Shown piece by piece: positions 23,136 through 31,529 of a DNA stretch of 34,869 nt. Each line of letters starts with the position of its first letter. Positions within the stretch are counted from its first letter, which is position 1. Source of the stretch: UMGS1484 sp045593325. GTDB lineage: Bacteria; Bacillota; Clostridia; Oscillospirales; Acutalibacteraceae. The translations under genes and the position numbers were made by a program. Under the pieces are notes generated by a model, which saw only the letters and a list, made by a program, of their open reading frames with translations, was not told where the DNA came from and made no database searches. Location: positions 1 through 34,869 of the forward strand of contig JAZNWL010000060.1 of assembly GCA_045593325.1 (NCBI GenBank), in the 5' to 3' direction.

Positions 23136-23943
23136 ACCCTTGCGATTGGATGTGGCTCTGGTGGAACGGGAACTGGTGAAAAGCCGTACCCGTGCCAAAG
23201 TGCTCATTGAAAAGGGTTATGTGTCGGTGAATGGAAAGATTTGTAAAAAATCCTCCTTTTCGGTATCGGATGCCGATGTGTTGCAGGTGGAAGACCCTTG
23301 CCGATTCGTCAGCCGTGGAGGATATAAATTATTAAAGGCTCTGGAAACCTTCCAAATTCCCATAAAAGGGCTTTGTTGTGTGGACGTAGGTGCTTCTACA
23401 GGCGGCTTTACCGATTGTTTGTTGCAACGTGATGCCCAAAAGGTGTATGCCGTGGACGTAGGAACCAATCAGTTGGTGGAGCAGTTGCGGTGTCACCCCC
23501 AGGTGGTTTGCAAAGAGCAGTATAATTTTCGTTATGCCAAAAGGCAGGATTTTGAAGATTCCATTCAGTTTGCTTGTGTGGACGTTTCATTTATTTCTCT
23601 TTCCTGTATTCTGCCTGCTTTATATCAACTTTTGGAAGACAATGCCAAAGCCGTCTGCCTGATAAAACCCCAATTTGAAGCAGGGCGGGAAAATGTTGGG
23701 AAAAACGGCATCGTGAAAAACAAGAAGGTTCATTTACAAGTGTTACAAACCGTTACCGCTACCATGCGCCAAACAGGATTTTCGGTGTTGGGAGTAACGG
23801 GCTCTCCTGTGAAAGGCTCGGGAGGAAACGTTGAATACTTAGCCTATATACAAAAAGACCAAGCGGGCGGTTTCATTCCAGCTGACGTACTGGAACAGGT
23901 GGTAGAAAACGCTTCCAAAGAAGTAGAGGAGGAAGGGATATGA
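23128..23943 (+). CDS. tlyA: TlyA-family rRNA 2'-O-methyltransferase
   Basis: A 271-residue protein with an N-terminal S4 RNA-binding domain (about 1-65: RLDVALVERELVKSRTRAK...) and an FtsJ-like SAM methyltransferase domain. VDVGASTGGFTDCLLQ near residue 84 is the SAM-binding motif, and LIKPQFEAGRENVGKNGIV is the catalytic region. In actinobacteria TlyA methylates ribose in 16S and 23S rRNA and affects capreomycin sensitivity. The Firmicute homologue (Bacillus YqxC) sits in the same dxs-argR-recN neighbourhood; its substrate is inferred. Confidence 0.92.
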   Translation: MAEPLRLDVALVERELVKSRTRAKVLIEKGYVSVNGKICKKSSFSVSDADVLQVEDPCRFVSRGGYKLLKALETFQIPIKGLCCVDVGASTGGFTDCLLQRDAQKVYAVDVGTNQLVEQLRCHPQVVCKEQYNFRYAKRQDFEDSIQFACVDVSFISLSCILPALYQLLEDNAKAVCLIKPQFEAGRENVGKNGIVKNKKVHLQVLQTVTATMRQTGFSVLGVTGSPVKGSGGNVEYLAYIQKDQAGGFIPADVLEQVVENASKEVEEEGI

Positions 23944-24743
23944 CAGCGGTGCTCATCACCAAACGGGAAAACCAAAAAGCCTTGGAGATCTCCCGTATGA
24001 TTGAACAGGAATTACATACCCTTTCGGTTTCTTTTTTACCCAATGACCAAATGGAACAAGCCGACGTTGTGTTGGTTGTGGGGGGCGACGGCACCATTAT
24101 GCACGCCGCCAAACAAGCCGCTGTTTATAATAAACCTGTGCTGGGGATCAATGCCGGGCGTCTTGGCTTCTTGGCAGGGCTGGAACCGGAAGAAGCCCAT
24201 TTGCTGAAAAAATTAGTGTCAGGGGATTATGAAATTGAAAATCGTATGTTGTTGGCACTGACCTATGAAAAAGATGGGGAACAGGTTACCGACTATGCCC
24301 TGAACGAAGTGGCAGTCACCCGGAACGGCCCCGCCCGTATGATGGATATTACTTTAACCGACACGGCATACGGTGGCAGTTTTTCTTATCGTGCCGACGG
24401 GTTGATCGTGGCAACCCCCACGGGGTCAACCGCCTATTCCTTGTCTGCAGGGGGCCCTGTGTTAGACCCTTCCATTCAAGGGTTGATCGTAACCCCTTTG
24501 TGTCCCTTTTCTCTGCAAGCCCGTTCCTTGATTTTTTCTCCTGCCCATACTTTGGAAATCAAGGCGGAATGCGACGGCGTTGGTCGAATTTTCGCTTGTC
24601 TTGACGGGGAAGCCCCTGTTGACGTGACAGGGCAAGCCCTCACCATTCAAAAAGCAGACGCTAAATGTGTCAAGTTAATTCGCATGAAACAAGAATCGTT
24701 TTTCCACACCTATAAAAATAAAATCATGGATAGGAATATATAA
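23940..24743 (+). CDS. nadK: NAD kinase
   Basis: Phosphorylates NAD to NADP. The diagnostic motif GGDGTIMHAAKQA lies near residue 47, followed by GINAGRLGFLA, ALNEVAVTR, and the NAD-binding DGLIVATPTGSTAYSLSAGGP. The 267-residue length is typical. Its start overlaps the tlyA stop by 4 nt, and argR follows after 3 nt. It acts in the cytoplasm and supplies NADPH for biosynthesis. Confidence 0.96.
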   Translation: MTAVLITKRENQKALEISRMIEQELHTLSVSFLPNDQMEQADVVLVVGGDGTIMHAAKQAAVYNKPVLGINAGRLGFLAGLEPEEAHLLKKLVSGDYEIENRMLLALTYEKDGEQVTDYALNEVAVTRNGPARMMDITLTDTAYGGSFSYRADGLIVATPTGSTAYSLSAGGPVLDPSIQGLIVTPLCPFSLQARSLIFSPAHTLEIKAECDGVGRIFACLDGEAPVDVTGQALTIQKADAKCVKLIRMKQESFFHTYKNKIMDRNI

Positions 24744-24746
24744 ATC

Positions 24747-25199
24747 ATGAAGAAAAAACGCCTTGAAAAAATAAAAGAGATTATTGCCCAGAACGTAGTG
24801 GAAACCCAGGAAGATTTATTGATTCATTTGAAACAGGCAGGGTATCAGGTAACCCAGGCAACCGTTTCTCGGGACATGAAAGAACTGCGGTTGGTAAAGG
24901 CTATGGATTCCATGGAAAACTACCGTTACATGAGCCCCAAAAGCGAGTTGCCCAAACTGCAAATGAACGTGAACGATATTTTTACAGGTGGGGTCATCGG
25001 TGTGGATTATGCCATGAACAACGTTGTGCTGAAGTGTCACAGCGGCATGGCAAATGCCGCCTGTGCCGCCCTGGACCAAATGGAAATGGAATCGGTGGTG
25101 GGAACCCTTGCAGGGGATGATACCATTCTGGTAATTACCCGCACCCCGGGACAAGCCGAATCCTTGGCAAAAGAATTTTCTCAAATGTTAAATAATTAG
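24747..25199 (+). CDS. argR: Arginine repressor ArgR/AhrC
   Basis: A hexameric arginine-dependent regulator of 150 residues. The N-terminal winged helix (about 1-70) contains ATVSRDMKELRLVK, the recognition helix region. The C-terminal arginine-binding and oligomerisation domain has NVVLKCHSGMANAACAALD and GTLAGDDTILVITRT with the paired Asp residues that hold arginine. No arginine pathway gene is in the window; location between nadK and recN is usual for Firmicutes. I saw no obvious ARG box in the few intergenic bases here. Confidence 0.95.
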   Translation: MKKKRLEKIKEIIAQNVVETQEDLLIHLKQAGYQVTQATVSRDMKELRLVKAMDSMENYRYMSPKSELPKLQMNVNDIFTGGVIGVDYAMNNVVLKCHSGMANAACAALDQMEMESVVGTLAGDDTILVITRTPGQAESLAKEFSQMLNN

Positions 25200-25209
25200 G
25201 TGATGCATT

Positions 25210-26868
25210 GTGTTATCGTCATTGAGAATTGAAAATATTGCCGTAATCGAAAAAGCGGAAATTGGATTTACTGATGGCTTTTGTGTTCTGACAGGGGAAA
25301 CAGGGGCAGGGAAATCTATTTTAATTGACTCCTTAAACGCGGTGTTGGGGGGCAGAACCTCCAAAGACCTGGTGCGCCAGGGATGTGAAAAAGCATCCAT
25401 CGCCGCTTTGTTTGAGGATTGTTCCTTGTCGGTGACCGAATTGGCAGAGGAAATGGGATATCCCGTGGAAGAGGGTTCCCTTCTTTTGACCCGTTCCATC
25501 ACAGCAGACGGACGCTCGGTGTTCCGCATCAACGGCATGCCTGCCAATGGCGCCATTGTTCGCCAGTTGGCGGTAAAACTCATCAATATTCATGGGCAAC
25601 AGGATAACCACGCATTGCTGGATCCTTCTTCCCATGGCGGATATATTGACTCTTTACTTTCCGATCCTTCTTTGGTCTTCCGATACCGAAAAGAATACGA
25701 AACCTTAAAACAATTAAAAGAATCCCTGGCGGATCTTCGTTCTCAGCAAGAAAACAAAGCCCTTCGCATGGACATGCTGACCTATCAGATTTCCGAACTG
25801 GAAAAAGCCGATTTGCAGGTTGGGGAATATGAACGGCTGACCGCCCAAAAGAAAATGGTAAATAACAGTGAAAAAATCGCTTCGGCTCTTTCCGCCGTTA
25901 CCGAATTGCTGGGCGGGGATGAAATGCAACGGGGCGGTGTTGACTGTGTAAAACAGGCGGGAGATACGTTAACCGACTGTAGTAAATACATGGCCCTTTC
26001 GGATCTGGATACCCGTCTTGTGAGCCTGGGATACGAATTGGAAGAAGTGTACGACCAGGTTCGTTCATTAACCGAAGACCTGGTGTTTGACCCCAGAGAA
26101 CTGGCGGCCATTGAAGAACGGCTGGACGTTCTTTACCGCCTTTCCAAGAAATACGGGGAAACCGAAGAAGAAATGTTGGCATTTTTACAAAAAGCCCGTG
26201 AAGAACTGGAACTGTTAACCGACTCGGACGTTGCCTGTGAAGCCCTGGAAAAGGAAATTGGGCAAGCATTGGCAAATGCCGAAAGTTTGGCTCAGGAACT
26301 CACCAACGCCAGAAAACAAACGGCACAGCAGTTGGACCAGGCAATCGGGGAAGAACTTGCCTTTTTGAATATGCCAAACGTGGTGTTCCAAACCGCCTTT
26401 ACCCCCTGTGAACTATATAGCGGGGGTGGGGAGAAAATGGAATTTTTAATTTCCGCCAACCCAGGGGAACCCCCAAAACCTCTTTCCAAAATTGCATCGG
26501 GTGGGGAACTTTCCCGTATTATGTTGGCAATCATCAGTGTGCTCACCAAAGAAAATCCCGTTGCCACTTTGATTTTTGACGAGATCGATGCCGGCATCAG
26601 CGGACGGGCGGCACTGAAGGTGGGGGATCGTTTAAAACGAACCGCCACAGGACATCAGGTAATTTGTATCACCCATCTGGCGCAAATTGCCGCCAAAGCC
26701 GATGCCCACTACGTCATTGAAAAACAACTGGTCAACCACCGTGCCAGCACCGTGGTAACTCCCGTACAGGGGGATGACCGCCTGCAGGAATTGGCCCGGA
26801 TCATCGGTGGGGAACAGGTGACGCAAGCGTCCCTGCAAACCGCAAGAGAACTAATCAATCAAATGTAA
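25210..26868 (+). CDS. recN: DNA repair protein RecN
   Basis: SMC-like ATPase acting early in double-strand break repair. The N-terminal head carries GETGAGKSILIDSLNAVLGG with Walker A near residues 30-37. A long helical coiled coil rich in Glu and Lys runs from about 150 to 370. The C-terminal head has the signature SGGELSRIMLAI, Walker B LIFDEIDAGISG and ITHLAQIAAKAD. The start is GTG 25210, which aligns the protein with the usual LSSLRIENIAVIE beginning and follows an AGGTGAT site. The 552-residue length is normal. Confidence 0.96.
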   Translation: MLSSLRIENIAVIEKAEIGFTDGFCVLTGETGAGKSILIDSLNAVLGGRTSKDLVRQGCEKASIAALFEDCSLSVTELAEEMGYPVEEGSLLLTRSITADGRSVFRINGMPANGAIVRQLAVKLINIHGQQDNHALLDPSSHGGYIDSLLSDPSLVFRYRKEYETLKQLKESLADLRSQQENKALRMDMLTYQISELEKADLQVGEYERLTAQKKMVNNSEKIASALSAVTELLGGDEMQRGGVDCVKQAGDTLTDCSKYMALSDLDTRLVSLGYELEEVYDQVRSLTEDLVFDPRELAAIEERLDVLYRLSKKYGETEEEMLAFLQKAREELELLTDSDVACEALEKEIGQALANAESLAQELTNARKQTAQQLDQAIGEELAFLNMPNVVFQTAFTPCELYSGGGEKMEFLISANPGEPPKPLSKIASGGELSRIMLAIISVLTKENPVATLIFDEIDAGISGRAALKVGDRLKRTATGHQVICITHLAQIAAKADAHYVIEKQLVNHRASTVVTPVQGDDRLQELARIIGGEQVTQASLQTARELINQM

Positions 26869-26887
26869 TATAACTTGGAGGATACTT

Positions 26888-28114
26888 ATGACAGTGTATG
26901 AAGAACTGGTTGCCCGGGGCCTGATTGCCCAGGTAACCGACGAAGAAGAAATTAAGGAAATGGTAAACAACGGGAAAGCCGTATTCTACATCGGTTTTGA
27001 CCCCACTGCCGACAGTTTGCACGTTGGTCATTTTATGGCTTTGTGCCTGATGAAACGGTTGCAAATGGCAGGCAATCGCCCCATCGCCTTGATTGGCGGC
27101 GGTACCGCTATGATTGGTGACCCTTCCGGCAGAACCGATATGCGTCAAATGATGACCAAAGAAACTATCGCCCATAACTGCGATTGCTTTAAAAAGCAAA
27201 TGAGCCGTTTCATCGACTTCTCCGAAGGCAAAGCCATGATGGTAAACAATGCGGATTGGTTGTTGGATTTAAACTACGTAGAACTCCTTCGGGAAGTGGG
27301 TGCTTGCTTCTCGGTAAACAATATGCTTCGGGCAGAATGTTATAAACAAAGAATGGAAAAAGGGCTTTCCTTCCTGGAATTCAACTATATGATCATGCAG
27401 TCTTACGACTTCTATGCCTTGTATCAAAAATATGGTTGTAATATGCAATTCGGTGGGGACGACCAATGGTCCAATATGTTGGGCGGTACCGAACTCATCC
27501 GTAAAAAGTTAGGGAAAGATGCCTACGCCATGACCATTACCTTGCTTTTAAACTCCGAAGGCAAGAAAATGGGGAAAACCCAAAAGGGTGCTGTTTGGCT
27601 GGACGCTGAAAAAACCAGTCCCTATGAATTTTATCAATATTGGCGGAACGTGGATGACGCCGATGTTATCAAATGCATGAAAATGCTCACCTTTGTTCCC
27701 CTGGATGAAATCAATGAATTGGCAAAGGCAGAAGGTAGCGAACTCAACGCGGTAAAAGCCCGCCTTGCCTTTGAACTCACCGCTATGGTTCATGGGGAAG
27801 AAGAAGCAAACAAAGCCAAAACTGCCGCAGAAGCCTTGTTTGGCGGCGGCGGGAATTTGGAAAACGTTCCCACAACCACCTTGACCGATGCCAATTTCAC
27901 CGACGGCGGTATTACCATCACCGATTTGTTGTTGGCTTGCGGTCTTTGCCCCTCCAAAGGGGAAGCCAAACGCTTGATTCAACAAGGCGGTGTGGCAGTA
28001 AATGACCAAAAAATTATCGATCCCTTTGCTGTGATTGGCGCCGACGCTTTTGCAGAAGGTCACGCCATGATCAAAAAAGGCAAGAAAACCTATCATAAAG
28101 CAGTGAAGGAGTAA
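26888..28114 (+). CDS. tyrS: Tyrosyl-tRNA synthetase
   Basis: Class I aminoacyl-tRNA synthetase charging tRNA-Tyr. FDPTADSLHVGHFM near residues 36-49 holds the HIGH-type motif (HVGH). QFGGDDQWSNMLGG binds tyrosine, and KMGKTQKGAVWL near 228 is the KMSKS loop. A C-terminal S4-like tRNA-binding domain occupies about 340-408 (GLCPSKGEAKRLIQQGGVAVN). TTGGAGGA precedes the ATG. It follows recN by 19 nt with no T-box leader or terminator, so it appears to be expressed with the upstream run rather than by tRNA-sensing attenuation. Confidence 0.96.
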   Translation: MTVYEELVARGLIAQVTDEEEIKEMVNNGKAVFYIGFDPTADSLHVGHFMALCLMKRLQMAGNRPIALIGGGTAMIGDPSGRTDMRQMMTKETIAHNCDCFKKQMSRFIDFSEGKAMMVNNADWLLDLNYVELLREVGACFSVNNMLRAECYKQRMEKGLSFLEFNYMIMQSYDFYALYQKYGCNMQFGGDDQWSNMLGGTELIRKKLGKDAYAMTITLLLNSEGKKMGKTQKGAVWLDAEKTSPYEFYQYWRNVDDADVIKCMKMLTFVPLDEINELAKAEGSELNAVKARLAFELTAMVHGEEEANKAKTAAEALFGGGGNLENVPTTTLTDANFTDGGITITDLLLACGLCPSKGEAKRLIQQGGVAVNDQKIIDPFAVIGADAFAEGHAMIKKGKKTYHKAVKE

Positions 28115-28116
28115 CT

Positions 28117-29544
28117 ATGAAACGGGCAAGCGGTGTATTAATGCCGGTGTTTTCATTACCCAATGATTATTCCATTGGTTCCTTTGGGAAAGAAGCCTTG
28201 CAATGGATCGACTTTTTGCATGAAAGTGGCTTTTCTTATTGGCAGGTGTTACCTTTTGGGGTGACCGACACAGTCCATTCTCCTTATCAGTCCTACTCCG
28301 CCTTCGGGGGCAATCCTTTTTTTGTGGATTTGGAAACCTTGTATTCCCAAGGGTTGATTACCCTTGAGGAATTGCAAAGCGCCAAGGAAAAAACGCCTTA
28401 TCTTTGCGAGTATGACCGTTTGGAACAGGAACGGATGACTTTGCTTACCCTGGCAGCTTCTCGGGCAACCAATGGGGAGGAAATTGAAGCCTTTATCAAT
28501 GAAAACCCCTATCTGGAAGAATTTTGCCGTTTTATGGCACTGCGGGAACAGAATAACAATACTTGTTTTACCCGGTGGAAGGTTCAAAAACCAGACGGGA
28601 AAAAAGTGTTTGTCTGGCAGTTTATTCAGTTCCATTTTCATAAACAATGGAAACGGGTGTTGGACTATGCACACCAAAAAGGCATTTCCATTATCGGTGA
28701 TTTGCCTATTTACGTTTCTTTCGACAGTTGTGACGTTTGGTGTCATCCGGAACAATTCCTGTTGGACGAAAAAGGTTACCCCACCCACGTGGCAGGGTGT
28801 CCCCCTGATTATTTTGCCAAGGACGGGCAACTTTGGGGCAACCCCTTGTACCGCTGGGAGGAAATGAAGAAGGAAGGCTTTTCCTGGTGGAAAGACCGTC
28901 TGTCTTATCAGTTTTCCTTATTTGATGGGGTTCGTCTGGACCATTTCCGTGGATTTGAAGCCTTTTGGGCGGTGCCTGCCGATGCAAAAACGGCAGTTTC
29001 CGGCAGTTGGGTAAAAGGCCCCGGTATCGATTTTGTCAACGCTATGAAAGAAGTAGCAGGGGATAAGCTGCTGATTGCCGAAGATTTGGGGGATATTACC
29101 AAAGAGGTAATTGACTTGATGGAAGAAAGTGAACTTCCCGGTATGCGGGTGTTCCAATTCGCCTTTTTGGGTGGGGACAACCCCCATTTACCCCATAACT
29201 ATATTCAAAACTGCGTTGCCTATTCCGGCACCCATGATAACAATACCCTGCTCGGGTATTTGTTTGAAATGGATGAACACACCCGAGGTCAAATGATTGC
29301 CTATTGTGGAGCTAACGGCTACGATTGGGGCAACAGTTGGAGAGATGTCATTCGCGTTATGATGGCAAGCACAGCCAACCTGGTGATTTTCCCCGTTCAG
29401 GATCTACTGGGTTACGGAAGTGATACCCGCGTGAACACCCCTGGGGTAGCTAACGATAACTGGCAGGTGCGGTTTACTTCTTCTCAACTGTCTTCCATTG
29501 ATGCGGATTGGCTGAAACATCTTCACAAATTATATTATCGATAG
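28117..29544 (+). CDS. malQ: 4-alpha-glucanotransferase (amylomaltase, GH77)
   Basis: Transfers alpha-1,4-glucan segments in maltodextrin or glycogen metabolism. The 475-residue protein starts with RASGVLMPVFSLPNDYSIGSFG, a family opening. The nucleophile aspartate is in GVRLDHFRGFEAFW, the acid/base glutamate in LLIAEDLGDIT and the third carboxylate in GTHDNNTLLGYL. DYFAKDGQLWGNPLYRWE is the conserved substrate-loop region. It lies 2 nt after tyrS and ends the long run; a bidirectional terminator follows. No other glycogen gene is nearby. Confidence 0.96.
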   Translation: MKRASGVLMPVFSLPNDYSIGSFGKEALQWIDFLHESGFSYWQVLPFGVTDTVHSPYQSYSAFGGNPFFVDLETLYSQGLITLEELQSAKEKTPYLCEYDRLEQERMTLLTLAASRATNGEEIEAFINENPYLEEFCRFMALREQNNNTCFTRWKVQKPDGKKVFVWQFIQFHFHKQWKRVLDYAHQKGISIIGDLPIYVSFDSCDVWCHPEQFLLDEKGYPTHVAGCPPDYFAKDGQLWGNPLYRWEEMKKEGFSWWKDRLSYQFSLFDGVRLDHFRGFEAFWAVPADAKTAVSGSWVKGPGIDFVNAMKEVAGDKLLIAEDLGDITKEVIDLMEESELPGMRVFQFAFLGGDNPHLPHNYIQNCVAYSGTHDNNTLLGYLFEMDEHTRGQMIAYCGANGYDWGNSWRDVIRVMMASTANLVIFPVQDLLGYGSDTRVNTPGVANDNWQVRFTSSQLSSIDADWLKHLHKLYYR

Positions 29545-29547
29545 CAT

Positions 29548-29580
29548 AAAAGGAACTTACAAAATAGTAAGTTCCTTTTT
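29548..29580. terminator. Bidirectional terminator between malQ and trmO
   Basis: AAGGAACTTAC pairs with GTAAGTTCCTT around an AAAATA loop. On the + strand it is followed by TTT, and on the minus strand the mirror end also gives a run of four Ts. It lies between convergent genes and can serve both. Confidence 0.88.
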
Positions 29581-29581
29581 C

Positions 29582-30250
29582 TTATATCTCTTCAATTTTC
29601 GTAACGGTCAACACATCTTGGGCTACTTTAAATTTAATATTACGTTTCCCAAAGGTAATACCATATTCTCGTTGGGGATCGTCAAGATAGGCGGGGCGGG
29701 GGTCTTGTTCCAAGGTTTTCAGCAGGGCGGTTTGTTTATCCTTGGGGATTTTCTCCAACAATCCTTCCTCACATTCTACCTGCAACAAATGCAGTTTGGT
29801 TTCACTGGTGTAGCCTTCACTGGCATCGGGGTGGCAGTCAGAAAGGGGGATGTAGGGTTTGATGTCATAAACGGGGGTACCGTTCATCAAGTCTGCCCCC
29901 GTTACGTATAACACAGGACCTTCAGTTTCTATGGCAATTTCTTTCAGCTTCACCGAAGACAGCCCAATGGGGTTGGGGCGAAAAGGGGAACGGGTGGCGA
30001 ATACTCCCATTCGTTTGTTGCCCCCCAATCGGGGCGGGCGAACGGTAGGAGACCAGGTATCCCGTTTGGCCTCTGAGAATTCCCAAATCAGCCAAATGTG
30101 GGAGAACTGCTCCAACCCTTTCAGGGCTGAAGGGTCCCGATATTCCTTTTCAAAAACAATTTTCCCCACCAATTCGTCAATCAATCCGCTTTGACGGGGA
30201 ATGCCGAATTTGTCGGGGAAATCGGTGAGAATATGAGCAATGGGTTTCAT
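29582..30250 (-). CDS. trmO: tRNA (adenine37-N6)-methyltransferase TrmO
   Basis: The 222-residue TsaA/TrmO-family protein methylates N6 of t6A37 in threonine tRNAs using SAM. The N-terminal beta-barrel domain has FGIPRQSGLIDELVG, FSHIWLIWEFSE, PRLGGNKRMGVFATRSPFRPNPIGLS and GTPVYDIKPYIPLSD, the core family motifs. A C-terminal extension contains RPAYLDDPQREYGI, typical of the long bacterial form. The start is ATG at 30250 with AAAGGG upstream. It lies about 28 nt after the 3' end of rnpB on the same strand with no clear terminator between, so cotranscription is possible. Confidence 0.94.
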   Translation of the reverse strand: MKPIAHILTDFPDKFGIPRQSGLIDELVGKIVFEKEYRDPSALKGLEQFSHIWLIWEFSEAKRDTWSPTVRPPRLGGNKRMGVFATRSPFRPNPIGLSSVKLKEIAIETEGPVLYVTGADLMNGTPVYDIKPYIPLSDCHPDASEGYTSETKLHLLQVECEEGLLEKIPKDKQTALLKTLEQDPRPAYLDDPQREYGITFGKRNIKFKVAQDVLTVTKIEEI

Positions 30251-30274
30251 ATTGCAAAACCCTTTCTTTTAAAA

Positions 30275-30630
30275 TATGTGACCGAGCCTATAAGCCGAGT
30301 TCTGTTGAAAGCAATCATCTATCTCGACGCCGGATTACTCCGAACGCTCCAGCCATCTTTCGAAACACGTCGGGCAAACGTGTAGTTTCAGTTGATGTTG
30401 CACCGGATAGGGTTTACATGGCCGTGGTGTCTCCACCACGCCGGTGAGCTCTTACCTCGCCTTTCCACCCTTACCAACTTGCGTTGGCGGTATCTCTCTG
30501 TTGCACTTTCCCTAAGGTCACCCTCGGCGGCCGTTAGCCGTTATCCTGCCCTGCGGTGCTCGGACTTTCCTCACAGTTAGCCAAGCTATTAAGATTTGGC
30601 TACCTGCGCGATTGCTCAGCTCGGTCACCT
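30275..30630 (-). ncRNA. rnpB: RNase P RNA (bacterial, class A-like)
   Basis: On the minus strand the 3' part reads AACAGAACTCGGCTTATA then GGCTCGGTCAC, the classic conserved end of RNase P RNA. The 5' part contains the conserved GAGGAAAGTCCG followed by GCAGGGCAGGAT, and the middle contains GTGCAACAGAGA and AAGGGTGGAAAGGC. The P1 helix closes with a 10-bp match between 30278-30287 and 30619-30628. Total length is about 350 nt. The RNA is the catalytic subunit that trims tRNA 5' ends. The boundaries are set by P1 and by the promoter at 30635-30663. Confidence 0.96.
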
Positions 30631-30634
30631 GTTT

Positions 30635-30663
30635 ATTTTATGCTTTCTTTCTGATTTTGTCAA
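30635..30663 (-). promoter_or_regulatory. Strong sigma-A promoter of rnpB
   Basis: On the minus strand: TTGACA (30663-30658), a 17-nt spacer and TAAAAT (30640-30635). This is a near-consensus vegetative promoter whose start falls at the 5' end of the RNase P RNA. Its -35 touches the -35 of the opposing sporulation promoter at 30664. Confidence 0.88.
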
Positions 30664-30692
30664 GTATTTTCAAGGGACAATGGGCATATACA
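30664..30692 (+). promoter_or_regulatory. Candidate sigma-E promoter of the spoIVF pair
   Basis: GTATTTT as -35, a 14-nt spacer and CATATACA as -10, ending 22 nt before the start codon. Spacing and distance match the spmA and spoIIIAA promoters. The spoIVF operon is a sigma-E target in Bacillus. Confidence 0.45.
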
Positions 30693-30713
30693 TGGGTGAG
30701 GTGACCAAAAAGT

Positions 30714-31529
30714 ATGAAAGACCATGAAAATGCCTTTTTATTGGAAGAATCGGGAAATATTTACCAATCAGATGAAATTGTGCAACCGCCCAAAGTGAAA
30801 GCCAAAGACCCTGTGATCGAATTCTGGAAAGCCCAGGTTGTGGTTTGCCTTCTCGCTCTTTTGGCAGTGGGGACGGTTCGGCTGGTGGGTGGAGATATTT
30901 ACCGCAACGTGCGGGATAAATATATTCAGTTGTTTTGTGATACCACATCGGTGACAGAGGTGTTGGAAGCCCCTGATGGGAACAAACAAGAAGTTGTTAC
31001 CCCCACCACCGTTACCGCTATGGCAACGGTTACTCCCACAACGGTTCCTGTGATGGGGCAGGACACGGGAGATTCCATGGACGACAGCCTGGCGGTAAAG
31101 GAAAATATGTTGCTTCTCACCGCCAACGCAACCTCTCAAAATTCCATGACCGTGCCGGTGGAAGGGCGAGTAACTTCCCCCTTTGGATATCGGATTCACC
31201 CAGTTTACGGCACACGGCTGTTTCATAACGGGGTAGATATCGGGGCGGATACAGGCACCCCCATTGTGGCAGCCTTGAGCGGTGTTGTGGAAAAAGCAGA
31301 ATATAACGACTCTTACGGGAATTATATCATTCTTAACCACGGAAAAGATTTTAAAACGGTCTATGCCCATTGCAGTACTTTGAAGGTATCCGTGGGGGAC
31401 GGGGTCACCCAGGGGAGCACCATTGCCCTTGTGGGGTCCACAGGGGTTTCCACAGGACCCCATCTTCACTTTGAAGTGAGAAGGGGAGAATACCGAGTGA
31501 ATCCCGCTTGGTTGGTGGATTTGTCATGA
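30714..31529 (+). CDS. spoIVFA: SpoIVFA-like membrane protein with M23 (LytM) domain
   Basis: A 271-residue protein with a charged N-terminal 40 residues, one membrane segment at about 41-58, a Thr/Pro/Val-rich linker to about 145 and a C-terminal LytM/M23 domain. The domain has GYRIHPVYGTRLFHNGVDIGA with His171 and Asp175, His219 in YAHCS, and His250 and His252 in GPHLHFEV. All the usual zinc and catalytic positions are therefore present. Its position directly before a SpoIVFB-type protease (ATGA overlap) points to SpoIVFA, which holds and inhibits SpoIVFB in the outer forespore membrane. The alternative is a generic wall endopeptidase. GAGGTGA precedes the ATG. Confidence 0.82.
   Translation: MKDHENAFLLEESGNIYQSDEIVQPPKVKAKDPVIEFWKAQVVVCLLALLAVGTVRLVGGDIYRNVRDKYIQLFCDTTSVTEVLEAPDGNKQEVVTPTTVTAMATVTPTTVPVMGQDTGDSMDDSLAVKENMLLLTANATSQNSMTVPVEGRVTSPFGYRIHPVYGTRLFHNGVDIGADTGTPIVAALSGVVEKAEYNDSYGNYIILNHGKDFKTVYAHCSTLKVSVGDGVTQGSTIALVGSTGVSTGPHLHFEVRRGEYRVNPAWLVDLS

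Noticed and set aside
30392..30580. Short open frame on the + strand inside the RNase P RNA region
   Set aside because: The region is fully explained by rnpB on the opposite strand with its conserved motifs and P1 pairing.
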